64,000 nt of DNA from Tilletia caries (lineage: Eukaryota > Basidiomycota > Exobasidiomycetes > Tilletiales > Tilletiaceae): NCBI GenBank assembly GCA_032718865.1, contig JALUTQ010000046.1, positions 1,426,001-1,490,000 of the forward strand. Direction: 5' to 3'. The notes beneath the pieces are model-generated. The model saw only the letters and a program-made list of their open reading frames with translations. It made no database searches and was not told the origin of the DNA. The number at the start of each line of letters is the position of its first letter. The first letter of the stretch is position 1. Below, in pieces: positions 1-9,536 of this stretch. Both the position numbers and the translations under genes were made by a program.

Positions 1-199
1 TCTCGACACTCTCGCGTGCCCGGACGAATGCGATTACGGTGTCCAGGGCTAGGGGATTCTTCGATCTGGTTGGTATTCAATGACTAAATAGCTTGTTACA
101 GCACGACCGGTAGAAGCCTGTGCTGACCATTCCCGCTCATGATCTTGTTCCCTTATTTTATTTTCCTCCCTCTGGTATTCTGATTTGCTACAGATTTGC

Positions 200-545
200 G
201 AGCTACACAATAAGCATGGGGCACTGCAGGCGTCGGGTATCTTCACAATAAACGAGACTGGTATTTAGGTCAGCACTCCGTCTATCAGATCGAGGGTCTT
301 TGTTCCGGCGGGCTCGCAGAAGTCCCTGCGGCCTGCAATCATCGGTACGTTCCGTGTCTGAAATAAAAGCTACTGCCTGGGATTACCAACAATTAAGTTC
401 TGACAATTGCTTCTAAATGCCTATATCCCCCAACGCAGATGGAAATCAAAGACGACAACTCTGATCGAATGTATTGCCGCAGACGGCAGCATGTTGCCCC
501 CCCTTTATGTGTTCAAGGGTAAATCACTGGACTTGTCCACCCTCG
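200..545 (+). pseudogene. Relic of a pogo/Tigger-like (DDE_1) transposase
   Basis: Two remnants of a DDE_1-type transposase core can be read. Around 240-355 one frame gives INETGI, a stop, then SRVFVPAG, which resembles the first catalytic-Asp block (consensus like DETGF) and the downstream RVF stretch. From 438 a second block reads KTTTLIECIAADGS then LPPLYVFKGK, the very conserved strand of pogo/CENP-B-like transposases. An AG at 433-435 before this block could be an intron acceptor. The stop codon, the missing N-terminal DNA-binding domain and the missing C-terminal half make this a dead fragment. Its right edge is cut at 550 by another repeat that starts CAAGGCTCGGC. The family is fairly certain; the limits are approximate. 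Confidence 0.6.
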
Positions 546-549
546 TGGA

Positions 550-622
550 CAAGGCTCGGCAACTTACCAACTTACCTAACCGCAACTGCGGATAAGTTAA
601 CTTAATCTAGTTAAACTGTACT
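550..622 (+). mobile_element. Left-end fragment of the CAAGGCTCGGC hAT-like element
   Basis: This stretch closely matches the first 75 bases of the complete element at 43146-43840: terminal CAAGGCTCGGC, then an ACTTACC-rich part and GTTAACTTAATCTAGTTAAAC. It stops where a different repeat begins at about 625, so only the left terminus survives. It interrupts the pogo relic. Confidence 0.6.
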
Positions 623-624
623 GT

Positions 625-790
625 TTTCAGGGGCTCGGGTAGTATACTCCAAACTATCTTTGGTCGTCGGGAGGGCGAAGGTAGTATACAGGATAGGATA
701 GGGTAGTATGGTAAATGGTAGTATTTCCTATAATACTACTATACTCCAAGGCCAAAAAAGGGTAGGACTATAGTATTATTGTAGCCTGGC
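625..790 (-). mobile_element. Fragment of the TAGTATAC-word hAT-like element
   Basis: This is the reverse complement of about 38155-38325 inside the complete element 37688-38355. Both contain GGCCTTGGAGTATAGTAG and CCTCCCGACGACCAAAG in the matching orientation. No terminal repeat or target duplication is left here. Confidence 0.6.
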
Positions 791-1019
791 TGATTGCCAG
801 AGGTCTCCGAACTCTCTGATTTTTTTCTATGAAGGTTGAGATCATAGTAGACTGTCGATGCACATGACACATACCCACAGGCCACAATAACAATCCACAT
901 CACGTGCAACAAGTAACAACATCATATCGATCATGTGACACGAGTGACGAGACGGACTTACAGGTCAAAGATGCTGGATATTTAACGATGCATGTGAGAA
1001 AATAAAATTAACTGCATAT

Positions 1020-1295
1020 TGTAGTTGAGGCGCACGCCATCAGGGTGGCTCCGCCATCCTTAAACCTTTGCGCGAACGCTGACGTTGAGGGCAGCGGTCC
1101 ACCATAGTCTCATGCCTCGGCGACGCAGATAAACAGGAGTCCTATATGATTGATGATATGGAATCACGTGTGTATTGTAGGCTGTAGCTGTAGCTTGTAG
1201 ACCGTACTTGAAGTGCACGCCATCAGGGTGGCTCCGTCATCTTTCAACCTTTGCGCGAACGCCGAAGTTGCGGGAGGCGGTCCACTGACGCGTAG
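1020..1295 (+). repeat. Pair of ~75-bp direct repeats, 183 bp apart
   Basis: The block starting GCACGCCATCAGGGTGGCTC occurs at 1032 and again at 1215, followed in both by CCTTTGCGCGAACGC and by a GGCGGTCCAC or GCAGCGGTCCAC tail. Each copy is preceded by a TGTAG-containing stretch. There is no open frame, and I do not recognise the unit. Confidence 0.7.
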
Positions 1296-1352
1296 ACCGT
1301 AGTAACTGATACTCTGATATGTGACAGACTACCATGATCATTGATCGGTCAT

Positions 1353-1619
1353 TGTAAAAGACGAGATAATAGGTAGCAGATCGTAGAGTGAATTGACAAG
1401 GGAAGAAGGTTATAAGTAAAAAAAAAATGAGCTCGACATCCGACAGGTGAAGAAATGAGGGCGAGAGAAGAGTGCGTGGCCGCGTGGGAAACTAAGTGGC
1501 GGTGACGAGTGTTGCTATGCGGGTGCGAAAGTTAAAAGTGACAGAGCGATATGAGGAAAGGGATCGGGAAACATAAGATAGAATCCACATAAAATGACCA
1601 CGAGGAGCCATCTAGCACA
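1353..1619 (+). mobile_element. Solo LTR with 5-bp target duplication GTCAT
   Basis: The 267-bp unit begins TGTAAAAGACG and ends CCATCTAGCACA, so it has the TG...CA ends of an LTR. It is flanked by the perfect 5-bp duplication GTCAT (1348-1352 and 1620-1624). The inside shares the GA-rich body and the TTGCTATGCGG core with copies at 16495, 23877, 24293 and 24935. No internal retrotransposon sequence is next to it, so it is a solo LTR left by recombination. Confidence 0.8.
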
Positions 1620-1624
1620 GTCAT

Positions 1625-3078
1625 AGGTGTGAACACATGTCATCTCTGCTTATATATTGTCCGTAGACGCATATGATATAATAATGTACAGCGAAGAATA
1701 AATCTACAACCGGACCAGATTGAGAAGGAGGACAGAAGAAGAGAGAAGGATGATGTGGCTGGAGAGGAGAGAGAGACAATGCGCTAGAGGGTGGGGGAAC
1801 AGAAGGAGAGATGGGGAGAGTGGCAGGCAGGCAGGCAACGGACGAATTGCTAGAGGGAGAAGAGGGACCCAGATTCCAGAAGCGTGACCGCAGAGGGAAA
1901 GGGATTAAGTCAAAGAGTCGCGCTCGGGATCAACCGGTGGTGACTGGTGATCGAGGATGAGCGGAAGGACGTGGAGGATGATCAGTGAAATGAGCCGAAC
2001 CGCCAAAGACATCAGTCCTCTCGGCGCACCCACACTCCTTACGAGTTACCTCTTACTTTACGCAATTAGACAGACACAAACCTTTGATCCAAGTATACTG
2101 GACTGAGGTACGTCTGAGATTGCCCTATAGCCTCTGCGCGCTACTACGGAGCCCTGATTCTCAACTGATTAGCATTCAAAATTGGGTCACGGGAAAAGCT
2201 CAGGGGCAACCGGGGAACGGGGGAAGTGAGGTGATTAAATTTAATGAAAAGGAATAGAAAAGGAAGAAGCAGTGAAACGAATGGGAGCCGGGAGGAGCTG
2301 CATTAGAAGGGGAAGAGAAGCTGCATCAAAAAGGAGAGAAGAAAGCATGATAGAAACCTTAGTAGATGATAAGCTGTATCGGAGGGAAGAAAAACCGAGA
2401 CGTAGCGAAGGTCAGTTGTCAAGAATCAATAGAACGCGGGACTTTCTGAAGGAATTTGAAAGAGAGCTGAGTGTGCATAGGCCATAGAGAAGGGAGGTAT
2501 GTAGCCAGCGTCAGCTTCTTGTATCTACCACTGGGGAAGGGATTAGGGAGAGAAGGTGCGGAGCGTCTGATGCACGTGCGTGCGAGGCTGCGAGTACAAG
2601 AGGTTCACCATAAATGACGGAATGTGGGCTGTTGCAGCATATATACTAGATAGTGCGAGCGCGCTGAAGGGCAGAGGCTGACAGCTGGAGGAGAAGGGAG
2701 GGCCGGCACGGCGTTCTCAGCCCTGAAGTGGGACTAATTGACGCTGTGTATAGCGAGAGGAGGATAGTTCAATGAGCTGTAAGGTAATGCGCTGTGGAAG
2801 GAAGGAGAGGTGCGTACCGCTTGGCGCTTGATTTCCTCAACGTAGAGACGGCGCGGAGTGCTGTTCTGTGTGGTAAGGAGACGAAAAGGTAGTCGATGAC
2901 TGGGAGAGTAACTAAATAATGAGTACTCAGGACTGAAGAGCAAGGAAAAATTGTGGATCTACGCAAGCGGAACAGAGGGACGAACACTGACCACTGGGCG
3001 ACGCACAGCTGGTTTTGATGAAGTCTGGCGGGGGCGCACACGTTTACGAAATTTCAGCTATAGAATGAAGCAGTTAGC
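1625..3078. other. No convincing gene; GA-rich sequence
   Basis: The + strand is purine-rich with GGAGAGAG and GAAGAAG runs. Short open frames exist (for example 2272-2487 on + and 2769-3041 on -), but their amino acid content only reflects the base composition. I see no recognisable domain, RNA or element end here. Confidence 0.4.
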
Positions 3079-6000
3079 ATGGTGATCAGGCTCGAGAGGA
3101 GGACAACACCCTTTTCCCTCCCCTTTCGTGCGTCAGGCGTCTACACCTTCGGTATGGGCCGAGTGAAAGACCTGGTCCGTCCCTCAGGTTTTGGTCAGAA
3201 CGCCGGTGTCACGATGGAGCATGCTGCTTCGGATAGCGACTTAAAGGGGTTCTTTGGCAACCTTCCGCAATTCGAAATCGAACTTGGGGCCACATTCTCA
3301 ACTCGCAAGGTGGCTCCAAGCACAGCTGCTGCTCACAAGCGAACCGAGAAAGTGCTGAGAAGCTTCCTCGAAAAATCCCTTGCTGCTAAAAACTCAAAGC
3401 TCACGGCCGCCAATATCCTCAAGCGCGGCGCCGACTTTTCGATGATCGACAGGGTGTTTTGGAAGCTGTACTTACACTTCAAGATCTGTACCCGAAAGGT
3501 CAAGCGAACCCAAGAACCGCCGGCACTCTCCACCGTGCGCCACACCTTCGTTCATCACATACACTGCTGCCAGACCCGCAGAGGTCTTTGTCTGCGGCTC
3601 CCGCAGGTCAAAGAACGACTCCATCAAGGAGAAGGACCTCAAAGTCTTTGCCATCGCAAACGGCAACGACGTCGACCTCCAGGTGCACGTAACGTTTCGT
3701 TTCCTCAAGGGTATGCGTGACGATGAAAGCAAGTACCGAACGGCTGTCTTGTACTCCGACCGGAACCTCGAACCCGCACTGGATCCCACGCTGTTACTGT
3801 TGACCATCTTGCTGGACGACAACGCGTTCGAACATTTTAGCTCATGGGGCGATATCGAAGGGTTCAAGTCACAGGAAATCCAAGACCATGCCGGAGGGTG
3901 ACTCGAGCTCCTACTCAAGCCCGATGACGCGGAGACGTGTATTCTTCGAGACGTTCAGGGTGGTGCTGGCAGCTGGGGTCTGGTCTGTCCGCAAAAATCG
4001 CGGTCTCGATGTTCATGGTGCCCTTAAACTTCGTCGATTGGCGGCACAGCGGGCAGGCTTTGCGGGTGAGTACCTCGGCCCTCGGGATGCTCATTTATCA
4101 ATTTTCACACAGGCTCACATAGAGTTGTCATCTTTCAGACAAAGAAATGGTGTTCTACACTTTCCGTCGCGCTGGTCGTCAGCGCTACCAACAGGTCAAC
4201 CATCACGACCGACAGCGCCCACATTGTAGTGGGACACAAGCCAGGAACCGGTACACGTTTTGTTACTTCTCTGTGTGGTGATTATGTAATCTGCTGCTGC
4301 AGCACTAGCATGTGACATCCGCTGATGATTCTTGCTGATAATTCTTAAATTGTTCTAGCGATCGTACCTGTCACGAACGACGGACATCGACGTTCAGGGT
4401 CTGATCACTAGAGGAGCGGAGAGGAGAACAAGGATATGATCACAACCCCTTCTATGTCAACCGCGCCATCGATGCCGTTGACAGCTCGAGAGGTGAAGGC
4501 CGCTGAAGCGCAAGACGACGGTATCAAGAAGCTGAAAGCTGATGCAGCCAAGGTGAGTAGGAGTATACAGGTAAGTACGGTAATTGAGTTCTGACATCTC
4601 TGGCTTCTGGCTATTGTTTTTGTTTCTCTCACTTAGATTCCGATTGGGCCAGCTGAAGATGACGCGCGGTATGCGCTCAGGTTGAAGATGTCCGGCGCAC
4701 GAAGCAGAATCCGCCGAAAATTGCAACTCGACATGGCCGCTGCTAGGATCGAGCTAGAGAAGGATCGTATGGTTTGGCAGGCGCAGAGCACTTCGATGTA
4801 TCTGCGCGATCTGGAAAGTAACATCGTCGACCAAATGGACAAAGAACTGGACGAGGAGTTGCACGACGAGCTGGAGGATGGTGCAGATGAACCAGAACAA
4901 ATCAACAACACCGAAGAGGACGAAGAGCTGGGATGCGAAGAAGACGACAACGACCAGGAAAAAGAGACTGTCGACGCCGACACGAGTGTACAGAAGGCCA
5001 GCGAAAAACTCAAAGCAGGATCGCCCGAGGCACAAAAACTGCGTACTGCCATCACCGACATCGTGCGACGTTTGAAGCTGCGCCCCGAACATCTCGGCAC
5101 CACGCTGTTTCCAACAGATACTGCACAGGTGCGGGCCGCCGACGCCAGTAAAGCGCTTCTGCAGCCGACATTCTTACAGCGAACTGGCGCTCCTAATTAC
5201 CCGTCATGCTCGAAACCAATGGACAGCGGCACACCACTCGGTCTGGACCACATCCCATTATGCTACCAATCGAAAGCAGACGAACAAATCGTTCTTGCTC
5301 ACGCCCAGATTTGGGCCGAAGAAAAGATGTCCTTGCTGCATCAAAAAGACCATCTTTCCTTCGGCCAAGGAAAAAAAGGCTGGGGGTTACATCATCGACC
5401 ATTTTCCAAAGCATGCCTCCAAAAATAGAAGGAAGGCTTCGCCTTCCAGTTGCACCATGTGTGACTTCGATGTCCGCAGCGAAGACGACATCGACCGCAA
5501 TGAACCCTCGGAGCGCGACTTGGCCGAACTAGAGGTGCATTGGGCGGAGGCACACGGCATTCTCATCAGGAAGACGTGCCAGGCCAAAGTCTGTGTCCAG
5601 CACCAACTCACCTCCGTCGGTCCTGCAGAGATCAAGAACCACGCCGATCAACACATCTTGGACGCCCTAACACAAGAACCGGCTCTCCTCATCTTCAAGT
5701 AATATGGCGCTTTTGTCGCTGCAGGCGAATGCCCTTTTTGCTTCTTCGACGACGACATCACCTTCATCTCATTGACCAATGCGACCGCTCAACGAGCACC
5801 TGATCGCGCTGAGCACCTGGCCCTCGCAGCACGAGAGGGCATGCGCGTGGCTGCAACGAAGCGCCTCCAGGCATACCTCGACGCCAAGGCCCGCTCCAAG
5901 TCCCGCTTTTACACCGACGCGGTGCCTACGGCCTTCGTCCCTCTCGTCTTCTCTCTCGAGGGCGCTGAGCACCCGCAAGCCACAACCACTCTCAAGCAAT

Positions 6001-6092
6001 GGCGTTCTCTCATGCCTTCGTTCTCATATCTTGTTTCCTGTATCTCTGTTGTCCTGGCTCGTACGCGCGCTGAGACCTTCCGCCTTGTATGA
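3079..6092 (+). pseudogene. Decayed DUF3435-like tyrosine recombinase
   Basis: Successive frames give parts of one protein in order. Near 3250-3480 there is an alpha-helical stretch with VAPSTAAAHKRTEKVL, like a core-binding domain. At about 3550-3890 the frame reads TYTAARPAEVFVCGS, then VTFRFLKGMRDDESKY and DPTLLLLTILLDDNAFE. That is the pattern I know from DUF3435 recombinases, with the first catalytic Arg in ARPAE. Near 4030-4070 comes LKLRRLAAQRAGFA. A charged region (4690-5100) and cysteine motifs TMCDFD...HW..AHG and GECPFCFFDDD (5725-5760) follow, as in DUF3435 C-termini. The gene is broken by several frame changes and by in-frame stops after HAGG (TGA, ~3899) and after LLIFK (TAA, 5701-5703); the frame reads on across both. 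Each stop is one C-to-T change from CGA or CAA. Such proteins are the 'captains' of Starships in ascomycetes; whether this one moved cargo is unknown. Confidence 0.6.
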
Positions 6093-6159
6093 GCATTCAT
6101 GCGGGATGGAGGGTGACGTGCAAAGTGTCCGAGTTTTCCCCTTCTCTCAACCCAAAGTT

Positions 6160-6345
6160 GTACTCCGTCACATTTCACAGGTATTTACTCCGTACTCCGG
6201 GGAATTTCCGCAACGCCCAAAGGTCAGCTCCGTGCTTCGGGAAATTTCCTGCAATGCTCAAACGTCTGCTCCGTACTCCGGCAACGGCGAGGTAGCCTCC
6301 AGATTCTCACTCCGTACTCCCGGCTCCCCCGGAGTGCGGCCCCGG
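6160..6345 (+). repeat. Cluster of CTCCGTACTCCGG words
   Basis: The word CTCCGTACTCCGG and close variants occur four times within 170 bp (about 6188, 6226, 6269 and 6309), partly followed by GGGAATTTCC or GGAAATTTCC. The cluster ends with an inverted piece, CCGGAGTGCGG. It looks like the word clusters inside the non-autonomous elements elsewhere in the window, but I could not define ends here. Confidence 0.45.
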
Positions 6346-7052
6346 ATAGTACAGGTAGGTCTCGTGGGACGTGGCTGATGAGGGCGTATGAAAGCGGGTA
6401 GGCCGGGTAGGCCAAGCGTATCTCGTCGTATCTTTGCGAGCTCGAAAGGTGATCCGCAGCTCTTTAGCAGCTCCCTTAAGCACCTTCTTGCTGCATCGGT
6501 AGCGGAGGAAGTATTGATGTGGTCGCGCAGGGTCGAAATATGCGGTGGCAGATGAGTGTAGAAGAAAGAACTGAAGGAGCTGAAATTTGAAGAGGGTGGA
6601 AGTTAAATGGATTGTGGTGTGAAGAAAGAGCTACACAGGTGGCACTGCGATGCGGCGATGCGCAGGTCGACGGATTGCTTTCCTGTCGGAGTAAATCTTC
6701 GCGGCGGTGTCGCGCGTGCGGGCCGGCGACCGAGTATGTTGTCGGGGTCGATAATAATTCACATCACCGTATTTTGCCTCTTTCCATCAAAACAGTGATG
6801 GACTTCCCGATTCCCGCATCTATTCCCGGCGTTCGGGTCACTGCTGCATGTACCCCCGCCCTTGCCCAGGACGACCGATCTCCCCGGCTTCGAAGTTTCG
6901 AACATCCTCGATCCCCTAAGAGGCAAGATTCAGCTTCGAATGTTCAAGTCCACCATCGACCGTTTCACCCTCGCCGGTCGCCAACCACAATCGAGCCAGG
7001 TTGATCACATCTACATCTTCACCACAGACCTTCGCAAAAGCGCAGTACCGCC

Positions 7053-8700
7053 ATGCCGCGGAAGGATTCCACTCCGAGCAGTGCCAATCAGAAGCAGAAG
7101 CAGAACCAAGCGGGCAGCTCGAAGGCGCCACTAAAGCTCTCCGACCTTCCTACGATTCCACGCAAGCCTGCGGGATGGGACATGGACGAGCATCCACCCC
7201 CTGCTCCTGCTCCCACGTATGATTGGGTTCCGGAATCTGCTGCTCAGCACGATGCGTTCATGGACATTTCTGGTGGATGGTACAGTGAGGAACCCCCTGC
7301 CTTGGCCAGCTACATCACCCAAACGAGCACCGGGAACGACCCGATTGACTCTGAGCTGCAGCGGCGACTGCAAATGGTCATCACAGCGCTCAATGCAAAC
7401 CCCCTCCGCACCAGAGCCGATGTCCGCTCTGCCCAGAACACGGCTCTGCTCATTACCGCGCTTGTCGAGTGCCGGTACGGCATCGACAAAATTCCTCAAC
7501 GTCGAGGCGTTGGTGTCAGCTGCGAAGAAGATGGCGTTGATGAGACGGGGTCATCAAGGATTGCGTTGGTGGTTTCCGAACAAAAACTCCAGTCACTTCT
7601 CTCGATCACCGGTACTCTCAGCCGCTTGGACTTCTCATCTCCAGAAATACCTCACGACACATGGAGCATGCTCCTTGACTGCACCCATCAGCGTGGCAAT
7701 GGCTCGTTTGAGGAAGCCAGCGTCTACCGCGGCGAGGTGATGGACCTCGCTGTCGGGCTACAACGGCGAGCCTGGCCAAAGACGGCCATAGAAACATTCG
7801 TACAAATAAGTCTTGATGTGTTTGAGATCGCAGAAGACGGGCGGAGGTCGGTGCGTCGGAAGCTCGTGGAGGAGAGTAAGGCGGCCCTCCCACCCCACAT
7901 CATATTTCTCGGTACGTTCGCCATGTCCCCCATACACGTGTTCGACAGGATGGAGGACGATTTCACCTGCTATACAGCCGAGGTGCCGCAGCGGCTACAA
8001 CGGGCAGCAGCTGGGCGCCCGTTGCGGTTTTCATGGATACGAATCTTTTTCCACACCCGATGAGGAACACTGGGACGACGATATGAGTGTCGCTTGTACC
8101 TTCCGCTCCCAAACTGATCTGACGGCTGACCTTCTAGCGTTACAGGTTGCGTTGGCCATGGCAGGCCTTGGTTTAGAGTAAGCCTTTCGAACGGGGGCAA
8201 GACAAGAATTTTTGTCCTGACGGCGGGCACGAATCGTGAGCGGGCCTTGCTAACAAAGCGTGATGAGACCGCGACGTCCATCGACACAAGCGGCCTCCTC
8301 AAGGTCCGCTCCATGCTAATCTCTATCAACGGCCATGCATGCCTATTTTTGTTCGTGATGATTCGGCACTCGGCTGTAAGTCATGAGTTAGCACCATTTT
8401 CTCGTTGTTTCTTTCGAGGTTTCGACTGACCATTGCATCTTACCCGCAGCCACACTTCTCAGCCGCCACTCACTTCGACAACTTCGACACGTTGGCGGAC
8501 ATCATCGACGTGTTCGAGTCTATGGTCCGGCGGGATCAGGAGATCCTGAATCGGCCTCTAACACCAATCATTGCGTCCCGGCTGTGGCCGATCCTCAAAG
8601 AACGGCTTTCGCTAACAACTCAGGCCTACTTCCCCGCGGCATGCGACCGTGCTTATTGCGAGATTTATGGTCGACAACACCTACTCGAGGCCAGTGCTTT
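7053..8700 (+). pseudogene. Unknown protein gene, frameshifted and cut at its 3' end
   Basis: A 336-codon frame starts at ATG 7053. Its good codon bias and features such as GWDMDEHPPPAPAP and DPIDSELQRRLQMV suggest a real protein. Near 7985 the sense moves to another frame (GYNGQQLGARCGFHGYESF to about 8179), then to a third (NGGKTRIFVLTAGTN from about 8197). A GTAAGT donor at about 8380 and the acceptor CCCGCAG at about 8449 join RHSA to PHFSAATHFDNFDTLAD. The frame then runs to LLEASALQ, where a GTCATA-rich element begins. I do not recognise the family. With two frame changes and a missing end it is most likely dead. It sits tail-to-tail with a histone H3 pseudogene on the other side of the same insertion. 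Confidence 0.45.
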
Positions 8701-8888
8701 GCAGGATAATATGACCCGTAAGAGTCATATAGGTCATATGACCATTTTAAGAGTCATAAAGTCATAAGTCATATTTGCAAATTAAGAGTGGCCCTGGAAA
8801 TCATATCATATGACCAGACTTTGGAAATTTTGGTCATATATGACATTATGACGAGAATTATGACCAGAAATCCTGCAAACACACAATC
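8692..8888. mobile_element. Short hAT-like element built of GTCATATGAC words
   Basis: The segment holds about ten copies of GTCATA/TATGAC in both orientations. The ends are inverted: CAGTGCTTTGCAGGAT on the left and ATCCTGCAAACACAC on the right. CAGTG at the tip and clustered subterminal words fit hAT-type elements. I find no 8-bp target duplication, so an end may be eroded. It separates the unknown gene on the left from the truncated histone H3 copy on the right. Confidence 0.5.
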
Positions 8889-8891
8889 TAG

Positions 8892-9264
8892 TCATAATAA
8901 GTACGCCTCAGAGGCCTCTTGGAGAGCGCCTATGGCAGCCGACTGGAGGAAAACGTCCGTGACGAAGTCTTGGGAGATCTCTTTGACCAGGCGCTGGAAG
9001 GGTAGTTTGTGAATGAGAAGCTTAGTCGACTTTTGATACCGACGTATCTTTCGTAGGGCAACTGTACCAGGTTTGCATCCGTGGGGTTTTTTGACTGTGA
9101 AGGTGAATGGCAATGCAACAGGTCAATACAACCCGGCCTGGCAAAATCAACGACACCACCTCCAACGCCCGAGGGTTTCTTGAGTGCCCCTTCAAAGCAG
9201 GGACCGCCGGACGAGGTGCTTTGCCGCCCGTGAACTACTTCGCTGTTTGCTTGACTCGGGCCAT
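8892..9264 (-). pseudogene. Histone H3 pseudogene, 3'-truncated
   Basis: Read on the minus strand from ATG 9264, the frame gives MARVKQTAK, then a TAG, then FTGGKAPR, which is the H3 N-terminal tail with the residues around K9/K14. After a shifted, enlarged linker the histone fold follows: [37 protein letters not shown] and [15 protein letters not shown], ending at a stop at 8892. A functional H3 needs about 35 more residues (the VSLFEDTNLCAIHAKR part), which are missing exactly where the GTCATA element starts. Changes at normally invariant sites (HRYKPG to HGCKPG), the early stop and the truncation show it is dead. It is not a CENP-A variant, because the canonical tail and alpha-N are recognisable. 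Confidence 0.8.
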
Positions 9265-9354
9265 GGATGGCAACTGGTGGGACTGGGTTATGGAAGAGGT
9301 AGGTAGAGAAGGGAGGGAAGATGAATGCAGGCGATTGGGATGGGAATAAGGGCT

Positions 9355-9420
9355 CCACTTCGACTCCTTCGACTCATCCGACTCCAATCCGACTCCAACC
9401 GACTCCTCCAACTTCACTGT
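9355..9420. repeat. CCGACTCCA-type microsatellite-like cluster
   Basis: About seven degenerate copies of the word CGACTCC/CCGACTCCA lie in tandem upstream (minus-strand sense) of the H3 pseudogene. There is no frame or known element. Confidence 0.5.
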
Positions 9421-9536
9421 GACTGCACTCACTGAAAATGACTGCTGGCTCCGCTTGCAGTATCTCTGAAGAAGGTGGAGGCGCAGACGTATCTTGATGA
9501 CCGTGTTTGGCGAGGTTCGCCATACGGCCGACTTTC

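Noticed and set aside
2272..2487. 71-codon basic frame as a small gene
   Set aside because: It lies in purine-rich sequence; its K/R/E composition simply reflects GA-richness, and it has no promoter or relatives in view.
3079..6092. A complete Starship with this recombinase as captain
   Set aside because: The gene is dead, no cargo or terminal repeats can be linked to it, and neighbouring elements belong to other classes.
8692..8888. GTCATA array as a CRISPR-like or operator array
   Set aside because: Word spacing is irregular, orientation varies, there are no unique spacers, and inverted ends point to a transposable element in a eukaryote.
8892..9264. The H3-like frame as a centromeric CENP-A gene
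   Set aside because: The ARVKQTAK and TGGKAPR tail and the alpha-N region are those of canonical H3; a stop and 3' truncation show it is a pseudogene.
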